A stretch of 64,000 nt of DNA. Source: Leptasterias polaris (taxonomy: Eukaryota; Echinodermata; Asteroidea; Forcipulatida; Asteriidae). The notes under the pieces were generated by a model. That model was not told where the DNA came from and ran no database searches. It worked only from the letters and a program-made list of their open reading frames with translations. A program made the translations under genes and the position numbers. Of the stretch, positions 1 to 12,000 are shown piece by piece (the stretch's first letter is position 1; each line of letters starts with the position of its first letter). The stretch covers positions 496,001-560,000 of the forward strand of contig JAZGTN010000151.1 in NCBI GenBank assembly GCA_037783415.1, written 5' to 3'.

Positions 1-414
1 ATTCCCTGCTAAGTCGTGAAATATGCTTTACGTAAGTGCGGAATTCCCTGCTTCTGTAAGTGCTGATGTTTCGCTTACGTTAAGCAGAGCTAAGATTGAT
101 CTTAACTGCAAATCACTCTGATTGTTATTAGCAATTGCAATGTCACAATACAAATTTCTAATGGCATTACTGACAGCTCACTTTAAGATGAATCTTAGTG
201 CTTACCACCCAGAGTAAACAGGCACATGAATTTTTTTATTTTATTTGTTACAGTACTCAGGGAAGTACTGAGATATACAGTGCTTAACACACATCAGTGA
301 ATGGGTAAAACAAAAAGATTGGTGGGTTTTGCAGAGTGTCTTTTTTCAGGTTTCCTTTATTTATTTCTATGTTAAATAGTCTCTGTTTCTATGAGCCATG
401 TCCATGAATATAGA

Positions 415-560
415 CGAGTCGTGGCTGAGCAGTCTTGCGAGTTCAAGTTGTGGTGGCTGAGTCAACACAATGTGGGTTCGAATCTCAGTCCCTACACTTG
501 TTTGCTTGAGCAAGACACTTGAGCTCCTCAGCGTTTATGTCCTAACTTTATATGGATCCT
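415..560 (+). mobile_element. tRNA-derived SINE, 5' part
   Basis: GTCGTGGCTGAGCAGTCTTG head, GGGTTCGAATCTC box and CTTGAGCAAGACACTTGAGC. In the intron ahead of the first Kazal exon in the window. Confidence 0.65.
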
Positions 561-1032
561 GCTGAGTAACGAAGTAGAAGTAGACGTGGAAGGAACTTGA
601 CCAATTAATCAATAAGTAGTCCATTGTTGGTCGAATCAAAACAGATTTCAAGCCTCACTTCATCTCCTAGTATTTAGAGTATTATTGCTGCATTTGTGTA
701 ACAGCTATTCTCCATGACTTGTAGTTTCGTTTTATATTCATTGTTTTTAGCTTTCAGTCCTTCCTTCATTTTCCTGTCAGTAGTCTTATCTATCTAGTCT
801 GTTTGTTTGACTATTTCGCTAGTGCTGTACTGTTTTTTAGCAAAATGATTTCACATAAATTGTGTTGAAGGCACTATTTATGCTTCTGTTTCTGGCAAAA
901 TCTTGTTTTTATTTTGCTGTTGTGTTTTGTAAATGTGAAATGTTTTGTAAATGTGAAACAAATGTTTCTGATGGAATGAATGAGGGAAAAATATCTGACG
1001 GTTTCCTTGTTTCTAAATTGTTTGCTTCTCAG

Positions 1033-1260
1033 CTGAACAGCCCATCGAGAACTACAGCCCTGAAAACTGCAACTCCATCTTTGGTGACTGCCAATCCTCC
1101 TTCGATCTGATCCAGTGCAAGTGTGAGCGTACCTGCGATTCCACGGGCCCAAAGGTGTGCGCCAGCAATAACATCACCTACCTCAGTTACTGTCACATGG
1201 AGGTTGCTTCGTGCCAGTTGAATGAAGACCTGGTGGCAAGACCACTCTCTGAATGTCCAG
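1033..1260 (+). CDS. Exon: Kazal/follistatin-like module of the partial gene
   Basis: This is a 228-nt exon with phase-1 introns on both sides. It has a Kazal-like core: CERTC, then VCASNNITYLSYC, then CHMEVASC and a final Cys in LSEC. The usual G-S-D-G-x-T-Y loop is changed to A-S-N-N-I-T-Y, so it is a diverged module. Two additional cysteines precede it (NCNSIFGDC), as in follistatin-type N-terminal extensions. An N-glycosylation sequon (NIT) lies in the loop. Confidence 0.75.
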
Positions 1261-4200
1261 GTACGATACCAGCCCTTATGAAGTGGTCAGATTGGTGAAG
1301 AGGTATCTTTAGTCACCATCGACCTATCGACCTCTAGGACCCCAGTTTGAATCACGAATCACACGGGGGGAATTATTCTCTGGGGTTTTTCTCCCACATC
1401 TAAAACTGAAACATCCTTCCTTTTCTTCTCTCCTTTGGGTTCTTGGCCAGTACAGTGATTAAGTTTGTTTTTCTGAGAGTCCTTGGCTTCACAACCAGAA
1501 TAAATGGAATGAAAAGAAAAAACTAGTTTGAAAAGTTCTAACTGGAAGTAGGGAATTACTGAGCCATATATTATTAGTGTGAGGTTTAAGGGTTCTGACT
1601 TTCATGGTTCTGACTTTCAGTTATCTAAACATTTCCTGGTATGTGTTCCAGGAAGGATTGGTATTTTTTTTTCACAATTTTATTTTTTTCACCAAAATTA
1701 CTCTTCTTAGAACCATCGGAGAGAGGAGAGACTCCAGACGGAAACTTTGTTTCTTTTGGGCACCCTATCAGGATCCAGCTGGTTCACTTACTTAAAAAAA
1801 ATATTGTTTTGTAGTTTTGTTATAGTGTTTTTGATGAATTACCTAGAGATTATGTGACGCACAAAGACCCATCTAGCTACACTGTTTCACAAAGCATTCC
1901 CAAAGGAAGCATTTATAAATTGCCTATTCAAATTAGTCAGTGTGCCTTGTTGCTTTTGACAGGATGTTGTTCAATTGATATTCAAGATTTTCTAAAGCTT
2001 TTCGGTCAGAAACAATAACGGGCCCCAAGTATTTTGTCTTTTGCTTTGCAGCATAGACAGTAACAGGCTTTTCAAAATCAAAGCAATCAAAGAAACTGAT
2101 GATATATATTTTTTATTTTTTTATGCTTCCTTTTCAGTTATGGAAAAGGAAACAAAGGCCCCTTCACCATCAAGTTCCAGCTCACCTTGGGGTGGCCATG
2201 GTAATGGAGACAAAGAAATTAAATCCTACCTAGAGGCATCGGAAGATCAGAGCAATATCTCATCATACGATCCGAGTGCAATAGGAGACGATCCAACATC
2301 GATCAATTATGACAGCCTGTACCCACTGAGATTCGTTCTGGATAGAGAGAAAGCAAAGGAGTTGATTGACGACACGGAGGTACCTGAGGTTGTACAAAGA
2401 CCAGGCGGATGGTGGGATGAGGACCCCTTTCCCTCTCTGGATAAGCCCCTCCCTGAGCCCCTCCCACAAATGGGAGGCCAGAGTGGCCTGGAGGTGAAGA
2501 AAGGAGGGGAGGAGGTCCCAACTGCCATGGAGAATCATCAAGTCTTGACGCAACAAGGTGGAGAGGCACTTGATGGCGAGGCAGGCAAGTTGACAAAATT
2601 GCCGAGCGAGGAAGGGACCGACACTGTACCGCTGCAGAAAAACCTAGACGGTACAGGTCTTTTTGTGCAGGAAGAAACTCCTTCTCAGGCCCCTCAACAA
2701 GATGGAAATGAAGAAGGCAGGTTTGAGATCAATGAAGATGCTGAAAAGGTTCAAAAGGATGTTGAAGAGACAGGAGTGCAAAAGGATGAAGAGCTTGATG
2801 AAGGGCTTGAAGATGGCGGAGTCACTGATGAAGAACCAACAGCAGGAGACAACAGGGAAGCGGTTGAGCCACCTTCAGAAACTGTGTACTTGACTCTGCA
2901 AGAAACACCAAAGTTCTCTCAAGAGATGGAGGGTAGGTCCTTAAAGTAACAAATCAAACTTTTCTGAAATCCACTCATGTGGACTTTATCGCCAACTACA
3001 ACTAAAAGTTTGTTGTGCATCTAAAAATCTGGTTGAGTTATGATTATTAATGATGAGTTTTAAATAAAGAAATTAATATGATTCGGACGATTAAATCTCC
3101 TTGTCAGCTCAGAGCAGAAAGGACTCTTATAAGATCTGGAAAGACCCAGTTGGCTTAAAGGTGCTGTATACGTTTGGTAATTGGAGCCTACTGTTGTTTT
3201 AATCCTACATGTATATAAATGTAGGTATATACAATAAAACTAACCTGTGAAAATTTCACTTCAAAAGGTGATCGCGTTTTTGAGATATCACCGAAAAAAA
3301 CGGAGCGAATATTTCCACGCAGGAAGAATATTCCCCATAGGAATACAGTCTGAGAACCGTTTACGGCCATAACGCTTCTCAGAATCTAATTTTGAGGAAT
3401 AAAAAGTGATATATTTTTCCATAACCGTAGTACTTCGAAGTTAAAAGTTTCTCAAAATTCATTATACTACCCAAAGCTGCTGTACTTCTTTCTTACCAAG
3501 TAAGTTTTTATTGCCATTAATTTTCAGAGTCATTACCAAACGTATACAGACCCTTTAGAGCAGAAAGGATTTGAATAATACCTACTTGCACAAAGTCCTT
3601 TCTGATCTGAACTGACTGGGTCTTTCTAGGTCTTAAAATATTTTCTGCACTGAGCTTACAAATTGTTTTTCGGTAACCTATACAGTCTGACCATTTGTTG
3701 TAAATTGTTTTTCACTTTATAGATGCCAAGGAGAGAGTCTCTTCACAGGAAAATGTGAGTAAATGTAAACAAGTTCACACTTTACCTCCAATTAGCCAGC
3801 ATTGGCTTTATATTTTTTTCCTGTAGTACCCAAAGTTATTTTATTTTAGGTAGCCTTATTAAAGTCCCGTTCAAAGGACAGAGTCGATTGCCAGGATGTA
3901 AAACGGCAGGAACACTCTGATGATCCTGGGTAATTTTATCCGCACTGCTATCACTCAAAGTTTGTTTCACACTGACTGCAATTCCCCCTCTGAGAAAAAA
4001 GTCACACCTATATATGATTTAAACCTCGAGTTTATCTAGCTTAATCCTACTCTGGAGGGGTGAGCAATTCAAGTGAGAAAAAGCCAACCTAATATTCTTA
4101 TGTATTTCCAGCAGGGTATAGGTACACTTATTATAAAATTTGTTTACCAAGTATAATAAACAATGACAATTTGACTAGAGCCGGGCTTGAACCTGCGACC

Positions 4201-4779
4201 TTCGGATTAACATGCCAGTGTTCTACCAACTGAGCTATCTAGCCCTATGTTGGCTGTGTTCCTATTTTGTCAATGTCTTTGTTCAGGGGTACCAGGGCGG
4301 TGTTCCTATTTTGTCTTTGTTCGGGGGTACCAGTCAGAGGCCTTTCAACCTGATGTGTGGTAAACAATGAATACTCGGGTAGGATTCAAATCTAAGACAT
4401 TCCGCATTGTAGAAGAGATGTCTTTATCGCTAGCATTTGAGCTCTCCCAGTGATGAGAGACCAGGATACGGGAGGTTTTTCTCCTCATGTTTTGTGTGTG
4501 TCCCTTACTCATCATTGCCCACTTTTTTTTAATGCCCAGGTGCAAGATGACGATGGTCAAGCAACTCCAGAGGAGGAGATGCCAACACAGTGGATGGGCA
4601 AAACGAATGTACTTAGGAGTCCCGGGGTGGTAGGGCTAGACACCATGGTAAATGATGAAGCAGCGGTACCAGCTGTCGATGAGATGGCATTGGTCCCCAA
4701 CGAGACGGCGCATGCCCGAACAAAACACCACCACAAGGCAGCAACGGAGAGACGGCGAAGAGGGATGAGAAAGGCTTAA
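1033..4779 (+). CDS. Kazal-module protein with acidic tail, 3' part of gene (partial)
   Basis: Four joined exons are supported: 1033-1260, 2138-2932, 3723-3754 and 4540-4779 (stop TAA at 4777-4779). All boundaries have AG/GT signals and compatible phases (1-1, 1-1, 1-0, 0-end). The first exon encodes a Kazal/follistatin-like module. The second encodes a 265-residue hydrophilic stretch with a Ser run, a Pro-rich segment and long Glu/Asp-rich runs. The last exon ends in a basic His/Arg-rich tail (RTKHHHKAATERRRRGMRKA). No membrane segment is visible. The upstream part, presumably with a signal peptide, lies outside the window. A possible extra 48-nt in-frame exon at 3850-3897 (acceptor TTTTAG, weak donor) could be included. 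The Kazal module suggests an extracellular or protease-binding role, but the long acidic tail matches no family I know, so no function is assigned. Confidence 0.7.
3155..3556. mobile_element. MITE, GTATACGTTTGGTAAT family
   Basis: About 400 bp with inverted ends TTAAAGGTGCTGTATACGTT... and ...AACGTATACAGACCCTTTA. The interior contains the family's characteristic GAAAATTTCACTTCAAAAGG and ATATCACCGAAAA words. It lies in an intron of the partial Kazal gene. Confidence 0.8.
4170..4250 (-). mobile_element. tRNA-like sequence of a second SINE family
   Basis: The minus strand reads GGGCTAGATAGCTCAGTTGG, then a GTT-containing loop and CAGGTTCAAGCCC. The anticodon stem does not pair well, and sister copies occur at 20415-20482 (minus) and 20600-20690 (plus), so a SINE head is more likely than a tRNA gene. 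Confidence 0.55.
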
Positions 4780-5624
4780 GAAGAGGCTCAGGTACCAGCT
4801 TACGAAGAAAAAAAAAGAAATTGAAACAAAATTGCTCAGCTCACTCTGTCTAGTGTATTGATTACAATGGCCAGCATCAAGGGTCACTTTCATCAGTTCA
4901 CGCAAGGGAACCTTGACAATTTGTCACCGACAGTTTTATGCATGTGCAAATAATGCTTGTCCCTTCTGATTATCTGCTGCAAACTACAGGGAAATAACTC
5001 TGTTTATGAGACTGCAAAAGGCTCACAGAAATTGTAGTTATAAGATACCTTTGGTTTCAATGTCACGTTTAGGGAATAGTCGCTATTTTTCAAGCCTCGA
5101 TGAGCCTTTTGCTATGTTCACACGAATGAGACAATTTTGATCATCGTGGAGTGTATAACTGTAGGGGCTTGAGCCAGTTTATATTTTTGTGAAAACTGTA
5201 GATTGTTTAAAAGATATAGATCTAGGCTGTGTTGAGCTTGTCAGAGAGCACTTAATAATAATCATGAATTTGTTTTTTATTTAACTGTATTATTCAAACA
5301 GTTTGAATAATTTATAAATACAGCATGCCAGGTTTTTAACATAAGTATACATAATATATACTTCTTTCTGTATATACATATCTAGATATATTTTGTAAGT
5401 GATTCTAGAACGAACTCCCCCCTCCCCCCAGAATGGACTGATCCTGATAGCGGGGCAAACTATTTGAATATCTTCCTAAAGCCTTAAATACTTAAAGTTA
5501 AGCTTAATAGTTTGAGACCGTTTTATGCAAATCTCCTTTTACAATTCAATTTTGAAGCAGACCGACAAAATAATAATAACGCTCATGTCATATTTCAATA
5601 AGTTCTTTTACGTGCCTTACACAA

Positions 5625-5765
5625 CACACGGGACCTACGTCCCATCCGAAGGACGCAGCAATAATGGTTAAGTGTCTAGCTTAAGGACACAAGTGTCCCG
5701 ACCGGGACTCGAACCCACACTCTGCTGATCAGAAACACCAGAGCTTGAGTCTACACATCACACAC
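5625..5765 (-). mobile_element. tRNA-derived SINE, truncated
   Basis: Contains the GGGTTCGAGTCCCGGTC B-box and the GTGTCCTTAAGCTAGACACT segment of the family; a (CA)n run follows the head. Confidence 0.65.
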
Positions 5766-6214
5766 ACACACAAATTATGTAGTCCCATCAGCCATAATGA
5801 AAGAAACTAACAACAATTTGTTTTTACACATTTTCTGTATCAATATGTTATTATTAGTGCCTTCAAAATGGTGTTAAAGCAAATCTTTGAAAGTCCCGTT
5901 TTAAAAAAGTGAAAATCATTTCAAATGCAACTTTTTGAAACCGTTTTATACTATAAACAAAATTACAAAACAGTCTTTAGAATTTTAGTATCACAATACA
6001 AACATAAATTGTACTCAGATTGAGCTTTATAGAAAATTTCATTTACAACATTTTAACTCAGTGTTAAAAAAAAAAGTTTTCCTGTCAATTTTTTGAAATT
6101 CTTTACAGAACTGTTTAATAAAAACTTTAAATTCATTGATGTGTCACAGCATTGATACAAGCGACGTAGGAAACCTTCTGTTTTGTTCGACTCTCAGAAT
6201 TCCACCAAAATAGC

Positions 6215-6525
6215 TACATGTAGATCAAGGCGCTTTACGGCATTATTACCCCCCGGGCATACTTTTAGATTATTCCTTTCTCAACTCCCTTGGAGCATAT
6301 AACCCCAAGCTGCTTAAATTGGCAATTTTGGGGGTTTTATTCAACACAATACTGTCTCAACCCTCTCAAGGTTCCCATTTATACACCTGGGTTAAGAGGA
6401 GCAATTATGGTTAAGTGCCTTGCTCAAGTGTCATGACCGGGATTTGAACCCACACTCTGTTGATTCAACCATCAGAACTTGAGACCAATGCAGTAGACTG
6501 CTTCGGCCACGACACACAACGGTTT
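6215..6525 (-). mobile_element. tRNA-derived SINE
   Basis: The same family on the minus strand: GTGTCGTGGCCGAAGCAGTC head, GGGTTCAAATCCCGGTCA box, CACTTGAGCAAGGC, and the body down to AAGCGCCTTGATC. Confidence 0.75.
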
Positions 6526-7643
6526 GATGCCTATAACAGCAAATCTGTTATTCATTATAATGAAAACTTTGCTTTTTAAATAGAGGCATGCTCGGCTGTA
6601 CTTTGATAGCAGGTTTCAACTTTTTGTCATGTGTTTGTAAGAGAAAGCCAACAAAGAAGTTTTTTACTTTTATAACCCTTAAAAACATCATTTACAGTTC
6701 AAAGCAGATTTGTATATTATAAAACTTGTAGTACAGATAAACTTGCTCACTAATTAAAATATTTGTTATTGGAAATGATGGGCCAACAAACCCTGTTGTA
6801 TTTTAATTCAATTTAAAAATACAAATGTAGGTTACTTCAAATTTGCTTGTAAAAAAAAACAATTTGTAAACATTTAAGGACCTTAAATAAAGCTTTTAGT
6901 AATTATACGGGTTGAAAAATTTTTTTAAAAGGGGAAAGGTAAACTTTACATTTTCGATTCTGGAAAAAAAATGTAATTCCTTGATCATAGATTTAAAAAG
7001 TATCTTATGAAAACCTTATTGTTATTAATAAAATTGTTTTCCCCTTTGTATAAAGTTAAGTAGAATACTCGTATCACTGTAGCATTTGTAGCTCTTGACT
7101 TTACTCATATATTTTGAATAATTCTTTTAATATCCGCTTATATGTTGCTGCTGTTAGAAGTTTACAAACAGTATTAATTTTACAAGAAGAAATACAAATA
7201 TGTTGTTTTTTAAAGGTTTTTTTAAAACTAGAACTTGCCCAGGTTTGTGCTTGGGTGGTACTGTAACAAAAGAACGCTTGTAACACAATTAAAAGTGAAA
7301 AAACAACTAAAAACTTATATACTGTGAATATCTAAAGACATTTTAGAAATATTTCTTTAAGCCCAAGTCAACTTGGCTATTGCACATTTGGAACATTACA
7401 CTTGTACTGACAAATTTAGGTAAAGTACGGTACGACATACTTTTAAATGATAAATTTAGAGTTAAGCTTAGTGAGAGAAGTTTTAGAATATTGGGGGCAG
7501 ACTTGGGATAGAGCAACTGAGGAAAAGAACAAGAGGCAATCCTTCCCAGTATCAGAACGCCCTCTGTGTTCAGTTTGTAGAATTTTGTCACTTCTACTCT
7601 CTTCTCCATTTTCTCTTCATGAATTAAACCTACTACTTGGTAT

Positions 7644-7802
7644 GGGCCCAATTTAATAAAGCCTGTAAGCACAAAAACTTGCTAAGCACAAACAAATCTT
7701 GCTGAGCTGAAACAGTTTACCAGCCGAAACTTCATAGAGTTTACATTGTTGCCACTGGTTTCCAAGGCATTAGAAGCAGTATCTTCGTGAAATTGGGCTC
7801 TG
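7644..7802. mobile_element. MITE remnant, GGGCCCAATTT family
   Basis: Ends GGGCCCAATTTAATAAAGC and TGAAATTGGGCTCTGG, with a GCTAAGCACAAACAAATC interior. Diverged. Intergenic, between the partial Kazal gene and SAC3D1. Confidence 0.6.
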
Positions 7803-8868
7803 GCTCCTTCAGCCATTTTGAAAATTATGTGAATTTGACACAGGGTTTCATGGTATATGAATCCGCATCCGCAGCCGCAGCCGCAGCTGTGGTCAAGGGT
7901 GCTGGAAAAAACCACACACGTGTCCAACCAGCAGCGCCTTTCCTTTGGGCAAAATCCACCCCAACAACCCATGTATTATATAAATAGTGTACTTATAAGT
8001 TAATTTTTTGTAACTTTATAAACTGTGAGCTGTGAGACTAACCACCATGCATCTGTGTGTATCACTTGATAAAGATGTGGAAGCTACGAAAATGGTGTCT
8101 ACCGAGTGTATTCTTGTTGGGTCTAAAAAAGGAATTGGTAGTGGTCTTGCTCAAGGTGGTCGTGGTTTTCAGTCCGAATTAAACATACTGTGAAACCCCA
8201 CGTGCATGTCCTATACACTACACACTGAACACAACGCCTGTAGCCTACAAGCCATCTGCACTTGTATTAATGTCCCCGTACGGAGGCCGTCAAGTTGATT
8301 CGCACTCGTATTACTGTCCGCGTACCGGGGCCGTCAAGAGAGCTCACAACATCGCCCATGTATGCACGCACACCACTATAATGGATTGTACCGTTCATAC
8401 ATTCCAGCGGGTACAGCGCGTGCAATAAAAAAAATAAAAAATGAAAAACAAAATCCAATGCTTTGCTCAAGGCTACATACCCCAGTTGGTTTATCCATTC
8501 TGAATTGTTGGAGCAGATCATGTGGCCATGTTTACATGTGTAATACAAACAAGCTTGCACATATATCGGCTGGCTGCAAGATACTACATTTGTCATATGG
8601 GAAATTTTACAGTTTGTATCGTCATTTCCACATCAATTCAATAGTTTAAAAATACCAGCTGTACAAGTTTTGAGATGTGCCCCCTTTCTTCATACAAAAG
8701 GTGATCAATTCATATGGTGCAATCTCCATAAAATGTAAGATTAGATGTTTTCTTCCATTGAGCTGCATACAAATTGTGCCTGCAGGAAGTCCAGGCTCTG
8801 TGGTTCTTTTGTAAACATGTGATGTCACAGGTTTTCACAGTCTATAGGTTTTGTATTTATGTCACCTT

Positions 8869-9000
8869 TCAGGGTGGGTCGGGGGATGTGTCTTTACCCT
8901 CTGACCTTTGACCTGTATGTTCACAGCCCATGATGAGGTCATGACTTTTGAAACTGCCCTGCTTGGAGTCGACCAGTTTACTGCATTTCCAATGAGGAGG
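8869..9000 (-). CDS. SAC3D1: SAC3D1 probable terminal exon
   Basis: The exon starts after a CAG acceptor in phase 0, matching the donor phase at 10073, and runs 43 codons to TGA. It reads PPHWKCSKLVDSKQGSFKSH and continues DLIMG. SAC3/GANP proteins usually have an R/K-S-x-x-V-x-x-K motif at this point, so the fit is reasonable. The tail after IMG is hydrophilic and not conserved. Another 3' exon choice cannot be excluded without transcript data. Confidence 0.6.
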   Translation of the reverse strand, partial: PPHWKCSKLVDSKQGSFKSHDLIMGCEHTGQRSEGKDTSPDPP

Positions 9001-12000
9001 CTGTTATTGACAAAGAAAGAAAATACAATTTGTATTCAATCCATTAGTTTTTTTCTTTCTTTTTTTCTTCTTTTTGGACATAATATTATTGCCTAACATC
9101 ACAAGACCTCAAGGTGAGGGCTACACTTAACTGATTTGAACTGCCCACCCAAATCAACTGTCACCAGAGGCACTTTGCCACCTACTCCTGGGGCTGAAAC
9201 AGGGTTACCCCCTTCATAGTCCGTAAGGATGTAGGCATGGGTATCATCCACTAAGAGCCTGGATGGTAGAGCAGAATGCACTACCTTCCCAACTTTATAT
9301 GAAGCAATTATGGTCAAGTGCCTTGCACAAGGGCACTAGTGTCATGACTGGGATTAGAACCCACACTCTACGGCTGACAACACCAGAGCTTGGGTCCAGT
9401 GAACTTGGACTGCTCAGCATTATCTTATTTCAGTTTTCCAACCAAAGTGGGAATTAGTCTGTTCATTTTCAATACATTGGGGAGACAGAGTCAGAGTACA
9501 ATAAATGGCAAGTGGTAAATGTACAACACAGACATGCAACTTTGTAATTGCAGAAGAGAGAGGAAATGGCTAACCGCAACTTGTGACTTTGTACAGTGTT
9601 TTGCAGTTTTCTGTGGCACTATTCTTCAAGAAGAGATAAAACCAGCTGATCAGCTGAAACGTTGCACACCTGGGCCCAAATTCTGCGCTTGCGATCACCA
9701 TTCTCCGTTTACCGAGCAAGTGCAGAATTTCTGCATTAGCTTATGAGCGTAGAATGCCCAGTAACGTGGACTACGCAAGCGCACAAGCAAAAATTCCCTG
9801 CTAACCCGTGAAATATGCTTGACGTAAGCGCAGATTCTTTGCTTACGGTAAGCAGAGCCATGAAATTGGGCCCTGACCTCAACTTTCACACAAATGCTGA
9901 AATTACCAAAAATCAGATCCCTTTGTTTCTTCACAATAATCAAATTAATGATTGTTACCTAAATATAACAAATGTACCGTCCCTTTATGATATGTTTCTT
10001 GAAAACTCGAGGATTGGAATGAATTTTCTCTTTTAAAAACCCAACAATGCACCTTGTTAAATAGCCACTTACTATAGTCTCTGCTCCTACGGAAGTACTC
10101 TTGTGGAAATGCACACCTCCGCCATCGACTTTGAGCCCAAACAATCCGCAGTACTCTATCGCATCATGATCTGACTCAAACACCAACCATTTGGACAATA
10201 CACTCACTGGAAAGCGCAGATTTTTATTGCTGTATGCTGTGTTTAGGGTTTGAAGAGCTTGCCTGGAAGGTTCAAATATCTTGGTCTCAGTATTCTTGTT
10301 CATATTTTTAAGGTAATGTCAGTTTTTAATAATATAATAATAATGGAGTCTTATATAGCGCCGGTATCCGCCACAAAAAAAGGCGCTCATGGCGCTCGCT
10401 CATGATACAAAATAAACAGTTCAAAAGAAAGGAACAGAAAAAGTTTTAGTAGATGTTAAATTTGATTCGGGTATAAGGAACATTATACTCATACACTGTT
10501 GCGTGTTAAGCACTGAATACTCAACACTATTCCCGATTCCTGTGAAAACAAAACTGCACCTCTATCCTCGATGCTAAATTTAACATCTATTTCATTGTTG
10601 CGGTACCCGCTGCTAAATCATAGGGTTCAAAGTGCCTTCAGCCACTGGGTTAGCTTGGTGTTCTAGTGGTAAGACATTTGGGCTAGATCGAATGGCAAAG
10701 GTTGTGGGTACGAATACCACCCGAGTAATATGCATGTGGATTTTTGTTTATCAGGAATTGGGTACTGGAGTACACATTGCTCAACACACATCGGTGCATG
10801 GGTAACAATATTGGCCTATTATTATTATTAATATTGGCCTTGTTTAGTTGCATGTGAGTTCCAGGATACAGTAATTTAGTAGCCAGTCATTTTTGTTGGG
10901 CAATATTTTGCAAATATTTTGCAAATCTATAACAGAAATATCTTAAAGCAAATGGCCATGATTGGTAGTTGTCAAAGACCAGTAATTCACTATATGTTAC
11001 CCAACATTTATACAAACAAACCTGTGAAAATCTTGGCTTAATTCATTGTGTGAGTCGGGAGAAAATTGTGAAAGCCTTGCACAATTTAACTTTCAACATC
11101 ACATTTCGGACTCAAAAACTATAGCAATTCAAGCGTGAGTTACATAATAGGTCTGCACCAGGTTCGGAAAGTGTTTACACCATTTGTTTGACCTGGGAAT
11201 GTTTACTACATGGCACTAACATCACATGTGTGGAGGTTGGCCTTTGTTAATGTGCTGGGTGCCATGGGACAATTGATTATAGTGTGACCATAATCATGCA
11301 GGTTCACCCTTTGATTTGCTTTGCCCTTGGTATATCGGATTGAAGAACAATATGAAAGCATAATTGGGGGCTAATTATGCTAATTAGATGCGTGGATGAC
11401 CTGCCACACAGGGTGGGCCTTTGTGTATATTTGAAAGTGTTCTAGCCTTGAGCGGTTAAAGGGTCTGTATTATACGTTTGGTAATCACTCTTAAAATTAA
11501 TGGCAATAAAAACCTATTGGTCAGAAGCCTACAGCAGCTTACGATAGTATAAAGCATTTTGAGAAACATTTCACTTGGAAGTAATGTGGTTAGGTGAAAA
11601 GATAGCAGATTTTGTGCCCCAAAATTTGAATCTCAGAAAAATTTCTTTAAAAAAACGCTTCTCAGATTGTGTATTCCTATTGGGGATTATTCTTCCTGCG
11701 TGAACATATTTGCTCCGGTTTTTCAGCAATATCTCAAAAACGCGACCACCTTTTGAAATGAAATTTTCACAGATTAGTTTTATTGTATATATCTACATTT
11801 ATATCGGATTGAAACAATCGCACGGTTCCAAAAACCAAAGGTATACTTTGCCTTCAAGGGAATAATCTGTGATAAAATCGAGGCTTACTTTCTCTGGATC
11901 TGGTGTCCACATTCAATTTGTCAGTCATCACAGTGATTAAGAAAAGAAATGATATTTGTTTGTTTTTATGAGATTACACTTGGGGTTTAGTTTCCGGACT

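Larger units (their letters stand above)
4780..8868. other. Intergenic: partial Kazal gene to SAC3D1 3' end
   Basis: No coding exon could be supported. It holds two SINE copies, one GGGCCC-family MITE remnant, a short CCGCAG repeat near 7865-7890 and otherwise AT-rich sequence. The flanking genes are convergent, so both 3' UTRs should lie here. Confidence 0.6.

Noticed and set aside
2263..2596. Minus-strand ORFs over the acidic exon
   Set aside because: Shadows of the plus-strand Glu/Pro-rich coding exon.
3850..3929. 80-nt exon between 3754 and 4540
   Set aside because: With the better-looking GTAATT donor its length breaks the frame; only a 48-nt version with a weak donor would fit, so it was left out of the main model.
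4178..4247. tRNA-Asn-like gene
   Set aside because: The anticodon stem pairs poorly, the acceptor stem is imperfect and related copies exist at 20415-20482 and 20600-20690, so a SINE head is more likely.
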